From NCBI GenBank assembly GCA_030704615.1, contig CM060734.1:24306001-24370000 (forward strand): DNA of 64,000 bases, written 5' to 3'. This document shows positions 42,901 through 57,900 of the stretch, piece after piece. The position numbers and the translations under genes were made by a program. Position 1 is the stretch's first letter, and each line of letters starts with the position of its first letter. The notes under the pieces were generated by a model. The model was not told where the DNA came from. It searched no databases and saw nothing but the letters and a program-made list of their open reading frames with translations. Source of the DNA: Takakia lepidozioides. Lineage: Eukaryota > Streptophyta > Takakiopsida > Takakiales > Takakiaceae.

Positions 42901-45900
42901 CATTACACCCCTCATCTGGGGCAGTGTGGCTACCGTAGTTTCAATGAGTACACCTTGTTGCTCTGACCTTCTGTTTCATGATGTTATCACTGAGATTGGG
43001 GACAACGATGACAGTTAGGGCCCTGTTTCAGTGAATTAAATGAATGAGTCATGGCATATGGCAGTTCAGACTCCAGTTTAGGAATGTGCTTTTGAGTATT
43101 TTTTTCTTGTGTAGGACCAAATGGACTCTGTAAAATTGTCATACTCTTGCTGAGGCATCTCCGTAATTTTTTGTCTTGTGCAGAAGGACAATGTGGCTAA
43201 TCAACGCGAACATTTGATTTTGATGCTTGCGAATGTGCACACCCGGTTGTTGCCCAGGCCCGAACCTATGCACAAGGTGCACACTACAATTTCTTCTCTT
43301 TATCTGCAGTTATTCCATATCTCCATTCCTTGTTGCACTTGCTTCTACTTGCCAAAGAATATTATGACACTTGTACAACCTTGCCTCTTTAAAAAAAGTA
43401 AAGGCCTCCTCCATCCAGGGAATTTGTTGAACTAACTCTTGCCTTTCTCCTCAGCTGGATGACCGAGCTCTCACTGCAGTGATGAACAAACTCTTCAAAA
43501 ACTACAAGAGTTGGTGCAAATTTCTGGGGCGGAAACACAACCTCTGGTATTGTACTTTAGCAGTCTTGTGCTAGTAGAGGAGTTCTTTGATTTTGCTAGA
43601 GGAGTCTTGACAGCCCTTACGTCTTGACATTGTCAAAGGTTTTCGGGCACAATCTAATATCAACCAACTGAGTAGGAGTTGAACTTGTTAGTGTAAGCTG
43701 GTGTGCTGTGGTAAGACATTTCATCTTTTAAAACCATCAAGGCTGACCAGGCCTACTTTGCATGCTTTGTTCAACTTGGTTGTTTGTAAGGTCCTGTGTG
43801 CCAAGTCATCCACTATCCTTGTTTGTAGGAAGTGCAGATGTTTGAGTCCGTAGTTGCTTAATGATTGGTGGGTGCAGGTTACCAACCATACACCAAGAGA
43901 TACGCCAGCGTAGAGTACTGTACATGGGACTTTACCTCCTCATATGGGGGGAGGCTGCCAACGTTCGTTTCATGCCAGAGTGCCTTTGCTATATCTATCA
44001 CCATGTGAGGGTCTCACCTGTGGAGAACTTTATCTATGTCAATCTTTCTGGCGCATTGTGTGTACTTTACATGGTCATGACCAACTCTTTGCCAGTGTCA
44101 GCATGTAGCTACTCACATGGGTTGTTAACATCTTGTATTTTACGACCCCGAGCAGCAGGGAGATGATGAGTTATCGGTGACGGTTTTGAAAGGGAAGGAT
44201 ATTGTTCATCATGATTTTATGCATATAGAACAGTACCCGTTAGCGACTATACTATTCTTGCGGTTGAATCTAATTAATTATAAATTAGGGATTGTAATTA
44301 ACTTGTTGGTGTTGACAGATGGCTTATGAGTTACATGGAATGCTCGCTGGGAATGTGAGTCTGGTGACGGGGGAGAATATGACTCCTGCTTATGGTGGGG
44401 AAGATGAAATTTTTCTCAAAAAAGTCATAATACCAATCTACAATGTCATTGCAAAGGTGCCATAGACTTGCCTGATGGTCTCATAGCTTTCTAATGTTTG
44501 TAGTGATGGTAGTAGGCCATTTTCACTGTGAGCCAAAAAGAGATTGTATCATTGGAGCTGTAGAAAGAGAGAAATACCATATTGCCTCCCAGGTATTTTA
44601 TTAATTTAGAGTATATCTTGTTGGGTGTGTCTGATAATTATTACTTTAGCTGCTCATGTTTCTTCTTTGCACTTTCTCTCTGTCTGTCTCTTACAGTCGC
44701 AGAGAGGAAAGGGGGATTGTAAGTGCCCGTTGTGTGGGCAACCTGAAGACAATATCCACTTCCTGATTCATTGTCCTGGGTACTCTCACCAACGGGACAC
44801 CCTCTTCAATTCCATCAAGGAAATTGTGCCTGTACCTCTGTTTAACAACTTTGAAAATCTTGAGGCTGAGCCAAAAGCCCAGGCCCTTTTGGGGTCTAGC
44901 TATTAGGCAAATCACACATATCAGATTGATGCTTGTGTGAAGGGATTTCTGGAGGATATCTGGAAATCTCGGATCAACTGTTTATTCCAAGGTAAATCAT
45001 ACTACTGCGTCAGCCCCTGACAAAGGTAGTTTCTGTCCCTTTATGTTCCGCTCAAACTGGGCGCGGGGTCAATGGCCACAAGGCTACAGCAAACAATGTC
45101 TTATGAGTACATTCTTACATTCGCTTGAGGCTACTGCAAACAAAGTCTTCCGAGTATATTCTTATATTTGCTTGGCCCCCTATGTGTCTGCTGGACCTGG
45201 TCCAGGAGAATGCCAGGAACAAAAATGGTACTGCACCACATTCAACATGGCGGAACTATGATGACCTCAATGAATATTTTTGGTGAGTCCTCTTATCTTT
45301 TTCAAATGATCTGGTCTGATTTTTCTGGTAGTAGAGTCTGTTGCATGGGAGGTTGTGTCATCTTTTCAACCAGACGCAGGGAGAATATGGGTATTATTGG
45401 ACATTCATCCTCACTCTAGCACAGAATGCTTTTGGACATGAGCTGGTGCACACAAAAGCAATGCAGACAGGTCACTTGGACATTGTTATTTGCAGGAGGA
45501 TTGACTGCTTTCAGTTGGGCTGGCCAATGCGAGAAGAAGCGGACTTCTTTGTGCCCCCTGCAATTGTTGGTAGGAAACTTCCTTTCATGGTACGTTTTTA
45601 GGAAACCGGCATGTTTGCTTCAGTGGGTTATGCGATCAGCTTGGGACCAGTAGATAAATGTTGTTTTTTATGTAAGGTGGTGCATTGTTTCTTTGTATTG
45701 TATGGTACTACCACATCAGTGGAGATATTCACTCGAGTCTGACCCATCATTGTAATTCCCCTGCACAAGAATCTGAACACATTTTGTTGGAGAATTGTAT
45801 GATTATAGAGTGAGTCGGTTATATCTCCACAGTGATAGAAGCATATTTTGTGAGGAGATTCTGTTGTTTCCAGTCCTTTTGTATGCAATAATGTTCTGGA

Positions 45901-48900
45901 TTTCTTCCTGGCAGTGTTTTCTCGTATCTCGTTAGCTTTTGGGGAGAGGTTGAATATGGAGTTATCACCACTGGGTTTAGGTGGCCAACAAGACATGTGG
46001 ATGGCTGAGAAATGGATGTCGTTGTTGCAGAAGCAAAAATTAGCCAAGAAGGCTTTGGAACCTACAGGTAAGGCATACTTTGTGGAGATCCGGACCTTCT
46101 GGCATCTCTTCCGAAGCTTCGATCGGATGTGGGCCTTTTACATCTTGGGCCTGCAGGTATATTCTGTGCCCGAAAATTACATCAAAACTCAAACTCGAAG
46201 GTGTTCTGACACAAGACCATACCTTTTCAAATTCCAGACACGTGAAATCCCAGAAATTTGATGATATGGGACCAGAGTCAGATAAGAAGTTCACGCGAGG
46301 CAAACATGGGATCAGCCAATATTACAACAAAACTGCAGCTCTATTGAGAGACATGCATAATGGTAGAATCTTGCAGCTGTTATAAGGAATCTTGCATGTA
46401 TCATTTCTACTGCCATTCCAGATTAGAGATATATTATGACCCCGTTGCTGCATTTTTGTAAGTCTGATTATAGTTTATTCTTCCCCAGGCTTTGATTGTT
46501 CTTGCATGGAATGTGGGCGCGAATCTATCTGCTGCTTTCAACTGGACGGTATTTAAGCAAGTCCTAAGTATTTTCATCACAGCATCTGTCCTCCGCCTCG
46601 CACAAGGTATTCCCTGGAAGTGCACAGCCTCTAATCATGAGAATAAAGAGAAGCACGAGGATAGATGCATGTGACACCTCACCGGTAGCTGCCAAATTCT
46701 TGAACCTGCACAATGCGTGACGCGGAGAAAACCTCAGAGGGGTAGGGAGACATAGATACATGGTACTGGTACTTGTATTAACTTTGTGTCATGTGGTTTC
46801 CTAAACAGCTATGCTAGACATCGTCATGAGCTACCATGCGTACCATAGTCTGAAGTTCTTCGGCGTATTGCGACTGTTGTTGAAGCTATTGACATCAGCT
46901 GCCTGGGTAGTTATCCTCAGCGTTTGCTATGTTCACACCTGGAACAACCCCACTGGTTTGATCAAAGATCTTCAGAAGTGGTTTGGCAATAGTGGGAAAA
47001 GCTCCTATGTATATCTTGCAGCAGTTGTGGTCTATCTGGTGCCAAACTTCATTGGCGGTCTCTTCTTCATCTTCCCCATGTTGAGGCGTTGGATTGAAAG
47101 CTCACATTGGAAAATTGTTCGCTTCTTGCTCTGGTGGTCGCAGGTGTGCCACTTTACTCTTTCTATCCTCTCAATCGTACTTTTGTCCTTTTGACACTGA
47201 GATCATGGGTAGATATTGGTGTCTTATTTTTGTCCCTACCATAACCAGCTATAAGGACCCAAAGTGCTCAGCGTCTTGCCACATGACGCCAGGAATGAAT
47301 GCCAAGGGCATTTCTCTTTTCAACTAGCTGACATGATGTATGTTGTCATCTACTAATGGCAGCCACGACTCTACATTGGCCGCGGAATGCACGAGAGCCA
47401 GTTTGCTCTCTTTGGGTGAGCATCTCTTGGCATCATTCTTGGTATAAATCAAAAGTAAAACACAAGATGTTCAATCTGCGTGTGTTGTTTTGAGACACGT
47501 GTTTGTTCCCCACCTAGTCCTTTTGTATTGTCATGACTTTTCTTTGCATAAAACAGGGATTTGAGTATATGCTACAGATCTTTCCACTTTGTCTTGTTTT
47601 TCTGAATATATAGCACTAGTAATTGTGTTGGGATGTGTATGACACATTCCAGGTACACGTTCTTCTGGTTTCTACTTCTTTCCACCAAGTTTGTCTTCAG
47701 TTACTATGTCCAGGTACTACTTGTGGTGTTGTAAGTTTTATTTCTTGTATTTTACGAAGTTCCATTGTCAAAACGCAGTAGATTTTACAAGTCGTCGAAG
47801 TCTTGGTCGATTCGCATTTGAAATGGCATGAGTGTCTTTCTTGTGGTTGTGACCCACACATCTCAATTTCACTCTTGCCAAGGTTTCATCAGAGCAACAG
47901 TCATATTTGCCTTCTTCCCCTAGCAGTCCAGTCTTGTGCCTCTGTTGAAGTGGCCTCACCATCCCCTCCGGCATAGTTTCTTTGGGGTGCAAGAGTTCAA
48001 GCTGTCCATTTGTGTCAATCCTGTATTGTTCTCGTCCTCAATCCATTACAGAACATTTATGTCCGTCTGTCAGGAAAGTGGATATGTCTAAATGCTATCT
48101 TGTGGGTGTTCCATATAACAACCTCATGTTGCTGACTGATCTTTGCATGCCTACAGATAAATCCTTTAGTGGGTCCGACAAAGAGAATTATGCACCAAAC
48201 TGCTGTCACGTATGCCTGGCACGAATTTTTTCCACATGGTTTGTTTTCTGTTTTCCTGGATGGAAAGAGAAACTAAGATAGGTGCTCCTTCAGTGCCCAA
48301 TGGTGCTCAGCATCAGCAAAAGCTTGACACTTTACCAGGGATTATCTACAGTAGGACTGAATAAACTCCATAGTGCATAACTTGGTTTGCAATACCCAGT
48401 TGCTTGATAGTCATTTGGGTAATACTGACTCTGCATGTAACCTTGTTATTGCAGCAAAGAGCAATGCTGGAGCTTTGATCTCTTTGTGGACTCCAGTGAT
48501 TCTGGTTTGTTGACTGTTGTTGACCACTCTATAAGTAAAAGCTTGTATATTGTATGTAGTTGCTGGTTACAGATATTCTGATATCCTCTATAGTGTAAAT
48601 TTCATGAATAGTGCTCTCACATCCCAAAATGATCCCTAATGTGCAGGTTTATTTCATGGACTCCCAAATTTGGTACTCTGTATTTTCAACATTGTTTGGT
48701 GGTATTTCTGGTTCTTTCCGCCGTCTTGGAGAGGTATTTGATTGCCTAATCGCCAAGGTCCTGTATGTCAAAAGTAGGTTAATCAGAGTAAATTAGAGGA
48801 TATTTGGTATGCCACAGTAGGTGCACTCCTCCTTCTGTATCACCAACTAATCTGTATATCTCATCTTTTGGGGTTAACATGTTTTTTTAACTCATTCCTT

Positions 48901-51900
48901 TCATTTGGATGTGGTTCTTCAAATTTCATGTCTTTAGGAGCCATTCTGCACGGAACCTGTCTGATTCTTCCTCTTTTTCATATGGAACCGGTCTGATGTG
49001 GTTTCTGAGTACAACCTTTCAGACGTTCTGATCCTCTCTCAATGACACAGATCATTTGGGTGGACACTCCCGTCTTCATTCAGTCACTGTATTCACAGTG
49101 ACCAGTGTGTTGGTTTTTCTACAGATTCGGACATTAGAAATGCTGCGGTCTCGTTTCAGCTCATTACCAGGAGCATTCAACGAAAATCTTGTGCCAGCTG
49201 ATCGGAAGAAGGCCCGACGTGGTTTCTCTTTCCGTCGCCACTTTGACAAGGTCTCAATTTCCATGGAAACGATGACTCCAATGAGTTGATATAGAATGCC
49301 ATGAAGGCCAATGTGCTCCTTTACATCAAATGTTTCGAGTAGGTACAGCAGATTAGGAGTACAAGCTTCAGGAGCATAGTTTTTATCCAACCTTGGGGAT
49401 GTTTAAGGGGGGGACTTGATATTGCCATGCTCTGCAGACTCCCAACCATCTATGTTCTGATTGGGAAAAATTAAATGACCATGCAGGTGCAACCGCAAAA
49501 GAACAGGCTGAAGGCTGCCAGGTTTGCTCCACTATGGAATGAAGTAATCATGAGCTTCCGCATGGAGGATCTTATAAGTGACAGGCAAGATTTCTTTACT
49601 GGGGGAATGAGGGAATAGACAGAGTGTGTTGATGTTCAAATTGTACCTGCAGAGGGCTTGGGTTTGTGGTGCCTTGTATGCATATCCGTGGCTATCGAAG
49701 ACCATTTAATGAGCCAAAGATGAGTGTCTCAAGCTCCTGCACTCCCCAGAAGAAACGTTTTCCCAGCATGGTTGGATAGTGAATGACTATGTACTCTGTT
49801 CTTTTGCAGGGAGAGGGATCTGATGCTTGTACCCTATTCCCTGGACCCTGACCTCGATATGGTGCAGTGGCCCCCATTCTTACTTGCCAGCAAGGTGAGA
49901 GCTGTAGTCTTTTCTTTCATGTACCATTTCATTTCATGCAGAAAAGCCAATAGCCTATTCTATTTATTTATATTGTGATGAACTTATTGTTGACCATGGC
50001 AACTATTATGTTCGTGAAGTGCCGTTAATAGTAAGGGAGTGCATACCAGACCCATTCTCAAAAGGCTCTCCCTCTACAATGTAGTTCTATCCTTGGACTT
50101 GAATACCGAGAAACAAAATGAAATGGTACGTTATCATGTCGTCGGAAAACTCAAACAGCTTCTGGGACACTAGGAAATAAATGGTACTTATAACGTCCGT
50201 CGAAAGCTTAAAGAGCTTATGGAACAGGAAGAATGAAGCAAGAAAGAGAGGGGCCACAATCAGCCCAAAAACAACTAAATTTCCTGGTTTCCTGGATTAC
50301 ATAGTTGAATCTTCAACAGATCTCATTTTTTAAAGGGCAGTCCAAGAAGACATGTTCTTCGCTTTCAATTTCTCTGTAGTTCCCAGCACAGTGCATGAAA
50401 GCATAGTGGGTTATCATGCTGCAGATTTTCCCACCACCAGTCTCTATCTGCAGCCTATGAGAGCCCACCCTGAACATCCCCAATGCCTGATTGTGAAGAT
50501 AGAGGACGTAGATGTGTCCTCATAAAGCCTAACAAGTTTATTGGACTTCAAGTCTGGGAGTCCATTGAGTGTCCCTTCTGTAACAGTTAACTCCTTAAGG
50601 GAGCTGGATGTTCAGTATGGGCTTTAAAAGTACCTCTACATTTTATGTGGTGAGCACTCTGGATCTGTGGCCACCATTGTGATTAGACGATCATTATTTC
50701 TTTTGCATGATCAGGTACCAATTGCATTGCAAATGGCAAAGGAGGCAGACGAGCTTGGCAGAGCAGCGGACTTGTTCAGGAAGATCAGGCATGACGAGTA
50801 CATGAAGTCTGCAGTGACAGAATGCTATTCTTCCTTCAAACGAGTGTTGAGAGTTCTTATTGTTGGTGATGTGGAGAAGAGGTACTGCATATAATACTAG
50901 GGCTTAAATTTTTTTCGCTGTTAGCTCACATCATTAGCTCCCCAACAATCCTGCTACAGTCCACAAGAAGCTTGACCAGCTTATGGAACGGGAACACTCT
51001 CTTAATAGTGACTGTTGTGGTTTGTAGGGTGTCCTGTGGAGGTGCTAATTATGATTTCATTTGTCTCCTCCATTGATATTTCTGCAGTCAATATCATCTT
51101 TGCACTTTGAGGTTGAGTGTAAAACCTGGCGGACTGAAAGCCAGAGAAGTGTTAGTACTCCACATAGACATTGCCCCACAGGATCGGTCATATCAACATT
51201 TCCAGACTGTTTTCCCTTTTTCCCCAACAACCACAACACGTAGCATAAGTGTATGCATGGGAAGGGCATAATGAATGGTTAATTAAGCTGTAGTGAAGCT
51301 GTCTACCATAGATTCGATTCCATTCATCTTTGTGAGCACGGTAATGACTTTTGACTTCCAAGACCAAGCCTAACATTGTATACAACATGTAGCTCCAGAG
51401 AGGGCCTCATGTCCTTTGAGACTATGCATGTAGCGAGTGTTTGCTGGTTACAGAGTCCATGACTATATAACGCCTCATTTGTTTTCTTCCAAAGAGGTTC
51501 ACTGAAGTGATGGCTGTGATAAGGAATATCTGTTTCTTGCTATCCCTGCCGGTCCACGTCATCCCTTCTGCATGGTTCACATGGTCCCTTCTTGCAGCAA
51601 TTCACTCTCTTGTCTTTTATGAATGAGCAATGTAGCAATACTAACAAGTGGATGGACCCATCAGGGTTATTGAAGGAGTTCTGAATGAAGTTGATGTAAA
51701 CATCAATAAAGGAACTCTACTTACCAACTTCAAGATGTCGGCTCTTCCTGTTTTAAGTGCGAAGTTCCTTGAACTTCTTGAACTTTTGGTACGTAGCCCT
51801 TAAAAAATGTTCTGTTTCATGATAGCTTGGTTTAGGTGTCTTTGATGTTCACAAAATTGTGTGACACAGAGATTTCCTTCTGTCTACTCTTCCAATAGTT

Positions 51901-54900
51901 AAATGCCCGCGGTGATTCAGGAAGCAGACCATGGGGATAAGGAGGGAGTGGAATCTGCACGTGACCTTGCAGTTCTGAAGCTCCAGGATATGTATGAGGT
52001 TGTAACCCGTGATCTCATGAATGAGTCCCAAAGGTGATTTCCTTCACAAAGAATTTTTTCTATTTACAATCATGGATTTGTATCCAATGTTCTTTGGGCT
52101 GGAAGAGAAGCATAGATGCATTTCCTTCCTGGATTCTCTTTCTTCCATACATCAGTTGAGATCGTTTATCTTTACCAGGGATATTTGGGAATCGAGCCAT
52201 GGATCATTAACACGTGGCCATGAAGGAGAACTCTTTTCTGCGGTGCTTTTCCCCCCACCACGTACGGAGGCATGGATTGAGCAGGTATGGTGGAACATTG
52301 TCTGGTAAACATTGTCTGGCAAACATTGTAATGTTGACCTTTATCTTAGCTGCCAATAACTTGAGTGACTGGATGGGATGAGAGGCCAATGCTACACATC
52401 TCCCTCCTTCCTCCTCCTCAAAGCAACATGGCACTGATTTTTTCCTCCTTTCCATAAAATCAGAACGGACTCAACTTATACAATTCGATTATGGGGTCTG
52501 CAGATTAAAAGGCTTCACTTGTTGATGACGGAAAGAGAGGCAGCCATGGACGTGCCTCAAAATCTTGAGGCTCGTCGCCGCATTGCCTTTTTCACAAATT
52601 CGTTGTTCATGGATATGCCACGGGCTCCCAGAGTTCGAAATATGCTCTCTTTTAGGTTTCTTCCTTTTCCTCTCTATCTCTTTCTTGTCTCTTTATGATC
52701 CTCAGAAACTGAAATCTACTTTCTGATCCTCAGATATTAGGTCCAGATTTTAGGTTCAGATTTTAGGATCGGAAATAAGAGGATCAGAAGTGCTTGGCAA
52801 CAAAATTACATCTGAGTCAGCGCATCCATCAAGAGTTGTTGTTTTCTTTATTCGCTTTCTCCTTTCTCCTTTCTCCTCTGATTTTTCTGCGCTAGATCAG
52901 GGGCAGAAAGCAAAGAAAGTATCCTCCACTTCTATTGGTGTTGGGTTTGCATTGACCAGTGTTCCATCTGTGCAGTGTGTTGACTCCTTATTACAAGGAG
53001 GATGTTGTCTACTCCAAGGACAACTTAAACAAGGAAAATGAAGATGGTGTGTCTGTCTTATTCTACCTACAGAAAATCTATCCGGGTGTGTAATAGCTTC
53101 TTATTCTTTTTACTCTTTCACAGGAATTGAATTCTTTCTATTTCGCTTGTATAGCAATAATATTGCTGAGCATTGCTGCTCTACATGCTGTCCAGATAAC
53201 AGAATAGATTTGTCAATGCTATTCAATGTCTTTCTACAGCATGACCCAAACAGATTGTCTTCCTCGTGGTTTTGGTCAACAGACTAATTGCCGAAGTGCT
53301 TTGCATTGACTAGATGAGTGGGACAACTTCCTTGAGCGCCTTGGTTTAACCACTAGTCCAGACCCTGAGGCTGAAATTTTCGGCAATGAAGAACTAGAGG
53401 ACAAGCTCCGAGAGTGGGCATCATTTCGTGGCCAAACTCTGTCTCGTACAGGTGTTCTGTCCTGCACTGATTTTTGATATTGTGCTATACTCACAGGAGT
53501 GTTCAGAAAACCTTATTTGACTTTTTTTGGTTCTTTGGTGGGTTTTTTTCATCTGTATATTTGTGAGTTGATTTTTCGTAGTCAGTGTTTCCACTTACAA
53601 ACATCTTGCATTTAAAGTCTGGGCTCTGAAAATGACATTTCAGTTTACCCTTATCTTTAGGCTGTCTTGTCATGTAATACTTCAAACTGTACCCATTTTC
53701 TCTTAAAGTAAATGGTGATAAGGGGGTGCTTAATAATATTTGGGTCTCCTTCTTGAAGTATTTGACTGCAACTGTCGATCTGTAGAGCTTGACGTTTTAA
53801 ACTTGTTTTTGGGCTTTCTGACCTGTCATGCTTTGTTGTAGGATGTACCTAAACTCAGCTCTCACATTTCTGTATATTTATACATTTAGATGAACTCTGT
53901 GCTGAATTGTCATCAATAGCATGCTCATTCGGTCCCTACAGTCCCTACATTGTGTTTATGTAACTTCTGTTTTTGGTTGGATTTGTTGCAGTGAGGGGTA
54001 TGATGTATTACAGAAGAGCTTTGGAGCTGCAAGCCTTTTTGGACATGGCGACTGAAGATGGTACTATATTTCTATCTAAGCAGTTTTCTTTACACCACGT
54101 TCATCTTTCATCAGGCACGCATTTTAAGAGGCGTGGATAGGATCTTCAGGGGCTAGCTTGATATATATGCTGAGATCATTCTAATGAGTTCTGTCTAATG
54201 AGTTCTGGGCTCCAGTTTTACAGAGTCGGCTGTATCCATCCACCTGCTCGTGGGTGTCGGCAAAGCCCACCTTCCTTTCCTACATTTGCCTACCAGGCAT
54301 ATGCAGTCTAGTTGCCAGCCTCAGAAATATAGAGACCTCTCTGGAACAGCTGACGGCTGTATTTCCCCTGGTGCTGTGTGGGATATGGCTGTCTGGTCCA
54401 TACTTTCAAGGATGTTTGAGTTGCACGTATCCATTTACAGGGAATTGCAATTATTATGTTTTAAAGTAGAATTCTTGAAGTTGCAGTCTTCAGTGTTGTA
54501 CAAGCCAAGGGAGATTCCTCAGAGTGTACTTAAGCTATACAAGTCTGGAGAATGAAGCGGATTGCTAGTGATAAAACCTTGTACTATGCAGAGCTTGCGG
54601 ATGGTTACAAGGTGATCACCAATACTCCAGCAGAGCAAAAGAAGAGCCAGCGCTCCACCTGGTCACAGTTGCAAGCCATTGCTGACATGAAATTCACCTA
54701 TGTTGCTGCTTGTCAAAATTACGGCGAACAAAAGAGACAAAGTCACCACAATGCCACTGAGATTCTTAAACTCATGCTGAAGTATAACCTGACTTCTCCT
54801 CTGTTTATTATGCATTAGCCATTTCTTCCTATCACTTTTGACCCCAAAGAATCTACAACTAACAGATCTGCTGCTTAAATATTTTGCAAAGGCTGTGTCA

Positions 54901-57900
54901 TAATTGCTCCCCTCCCACTACCTTCCTCCCCCCTAGTAGAAGTCTCTGACATATTTACCACTGTCTGGTTTCTGTGCAGCAATAGTTCACTTCGTGTGGC
55001 ATACATTGATGAGGTGGAGGAGAGACTGAAGGACAAAACTGATAAGGTATACTACTCTGTGTTGGTGAAGGCTGTCAATGGACTTGACCAGGAGATCTAC
55101 AGAATCAAGTTACCTGGTCTTGTCAAACTGGGCGAAGGAAAACCTGAAAACCAAAACCATGCTATCATCTTCACACGAGGGGAAGCCCTCCAGGCCATTG
55201 ACATGAACCAGGTGTGTTCTTAGACTAGGTTTTGAAGCCGCTTGCATATTTACACAATGCTGTCTTTTAGCATAGTTCAAGTCTGTTTTCCTATTTTCTC
55301 TTCTTGTCTGTCCCATAAGCTGTTTGAGCTTCTCATGGATGGTCTTTTATACAATCTAGATTAGACACAAGATGGAATTGCTTCCAACATTCCAGTGGGT
55401 AAGGCACTGTAGCTACAGATAGGTATGAGAAGTCTACGAATGCTTGTCAACTTTTAGAGACAATCCAGCTGCAAGTGCAGGTGTTTGTTGGCTGGATCAC
55501 AAGCGGCATACGCAGATAGTCTGCCTTAAAAGGACACAAGAGTTGAAAGATCACCTGTTTCTGCCAACCTATAGATGTTTGGGGCATCTCAACATAAAGT
55601 ACCTCAGAAAAGCTAAGCTTTTCCATTTGTTGCTCTTGCACCTGGGGAGTATAGGTGGTACATTGGGGTCATCTAAGTCCCTCTCTCTGTGTGGGTCTGT
55701 AGGACAATTACTTGGAGGAGGCGTTTAAGATGCGCAACCTGCTGGAAGAGTTTCATGAGCCCCACGGAGTGCGGCCCCCAAGTATTCTCGGTGTGCGAGA
55801 GCACATTTTTACGGGCAGGTAAATGGATTTGTTGGTAACGGTGAGGATGTTCACATGATATGAGTCACCAGAAAATAACTGAGATTTCAGTATTCGAAGA
55901 GAGGAAACCTGCTTTGTTCAAGGGGAAGTTTGGACAGATTGAAGAAAATGTTTCTCTCATCGTATGTGTATCTATGTTTGATGACAGATATAGAGCAGAG
56001 CATTTCATGTATCTGGGGTTGTTGGGTGGGGTGATTGCAGTGTGTCATCTCTTGCATGGTTTATGTCAAATCAGGAGATGAGCTTTGTGACTATTGGACA
56101 GCGTGTACTGGCTAGCCCGCTTAAGTAAGTTGCTCCTAATGGCAGGACACATCCAGTTACACATCCAGTTATCCTAACAGGATCTGACCAAACAGGATTT
56201 GCACGTAGATAACTCATATTAGTTATTTACTTCAGGCTTTGCTTGTTCTTTTCTCTTTTTGTTTCTAACCCTGATATAACTTGAACTGTGATGCATTTAA
56301 TTGCATTTCTGTATGGCATGTCTTAGAAATACCCTACTGTCATCAAGTTCATTTTCCTCCTGATTTCCTGAGGGGCCTCTAATAGCATAGAGCTTGTCAG
56401 AGGGAGAGACGAAATAATATTCTTGGTTGGCAACAGGGTGCGATTTCATTATGGTCATCCAGATGTCTTTGATAGAGTGTTCCACATAACAAGAGGAGGG
56501 ATAAGCAAAGCCTCTCGTGGTATCAATTTAAGTGAGGACATCTTTGCAGGTGAATATCTCTCTCTCTGTCTTTCTTTCTTCATGTGGACGTTATAAAGTA
56601 CCATTTCATTTCATTTCTCTTTCTTTCAGTGCCCTTTACCTTCATCAATCATTGATTCTTAGGCAAACCTTTGAACTATAATTGCTTTTGGGCTGCCTTT
56701 CTGGTTTCTTTCCTGCTTTTGTTCCTCCTTTTGCTCTTTGAGCCTCCGCAGACGTTGTGAAATACCAGTTCATTTCAGTTCATTTCTCTCTCTCTCTCCC
56801 TCTCTCGTACAAGGCCCTGATTGGTTTCCTGTGAGGTGGCCATAAGGCTATGGAAAGCCCACAGGCTACGGCAGCATTTTTGTGTGAGGCTTGTAAGAAA
56901 ATCTCTTGATGAATCGGCTGGACCCATTTTGATTCTCTTGTCTACTTTCTTTTGTCCTCTTTGTGCTTATAAAATTTATTTCTTTGTTTCTTTTGTTTGG
57001 GCCTATTAGTCTACTGCGGATGTTTTCTTCCTTTGTCCCAGAAACTCTTTCTTCTTTATGTGTTCCTTCCTCCCTTTCCAAATTTGTTTTGCACACTGGA
57101 TTTTGGTGGCCTTTTCTCCTGTATTTTCTTGTTTTCTTCTGTCTACCTCTTGTAAGGCTTTGTATCTTTTTCAGGTTTCTTGTTCCCTTCAATCATGCCT
57201 AAAAGTTCACCAGGGTAGCTTTCGAATATCCTTGAATTCAGGTTTTGGGGCTTTCACATGTTGCTTCTCTTATTGCATGACCTCCTGCCCTCACATGGGA
57301 TTGAAACTAAATCGAAACTAACTGAAAGTGTGGCTTGCATATGCTGTGAACGTGGAACAGGTTTTAATTCAATCCTCCGACGGGGTAATGTTACCCATCA
57401 CGAATACATTCAAGTTGGAAAGGGTCGTGATGTTGGGCTGAACCAGATTTCCCTATTTGAGGCCAAAATTGCAAATGGAAATGGTGAACAGGCCCTCAGC
57501 AGGGATATTTATCGTCTGGGCCACCGATTTGACTTTTTCCGCATGTTGTCTTGCTACTTCACCACTGTCGGCTTCTACTCCAGCACATTGGTGATTCCAC
57601 AACTTTTTTCGAACTAGAAAAATGTTTAGGAGGTCGCAGAGTTGTATCTGGTTGAAATTGTTGGAAATCTCCCTTCGTACCTATTACACTGCCTTTTATG
57701 CCTTCGTGTTCTGCTTCCTGAATGCATTCATTTGTGGTTTTATACATATACACATGTACCTGGCGACCTCCCCAATGGTTGGAGGAACAGTGTTCTCCAA
57801 CCCTCAGGCTCATTAACCTCGTCTATGTTTGTGCTTTCAATTTCCTGACTGCGCCATCTTGTATACAGATCGTGGTCCTTACCGTATACTTGTTTTTGTA

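Larger units (their letters stand above)
39954..46156 (+). other. CALS: Callose synthase exons 1-13: N-terminal cytosolic region
   Basis: Exons 39954-40239, 40550-40650, 40909-41030, 41465-41558, 41788-41898, 42582-42710, 43184-43276, 43455-43546, 43878-44004, 44319-44456, 45206-45282, 45496-45589, 46031-46156. Landmarks: [107 protein letters not shown]. Exon 3 has a decoy acceptor upstream (see the duplication at 40674). The first 39 residues are Gly/Ala/Pro-rich and imperfectly repeated ([11 protein letters not shown]-like). Confidence 0.93.
49125..57590 (+). other. CALS: Callose synthase exons 21-37: central glucan synthase domain
   Basis: Exons 49125-49250, 49487-49584, 49810-49894, 50715-50881, 51665-51788, 51921-52033, 52179-52284, 52504-52655, 52976-53085, 53314-53451, 53992-54060, 54592-54781, 54980-55211, 55703-55818, 56041-56124, 56437-56549, 57361-57590. 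Landmarks: [123 protein letters not shown]. The least certain joints are the GTATAA donor after 54781 and the acceptor chosen for 51921. Confidence 0.93.

Noticed and set aside
46066-46073. GTAAGG as the true end of exon 13
   Set aside because: The codons after it ([15 protein letters not shown]) are contiguous and conserved in callose synthases.
51890-51920. Exon 26 starting at the TAG before 51900
   Set aside because: Gives an early stop; the CAG at 51918-51920 joins in phase and matches family sequence.
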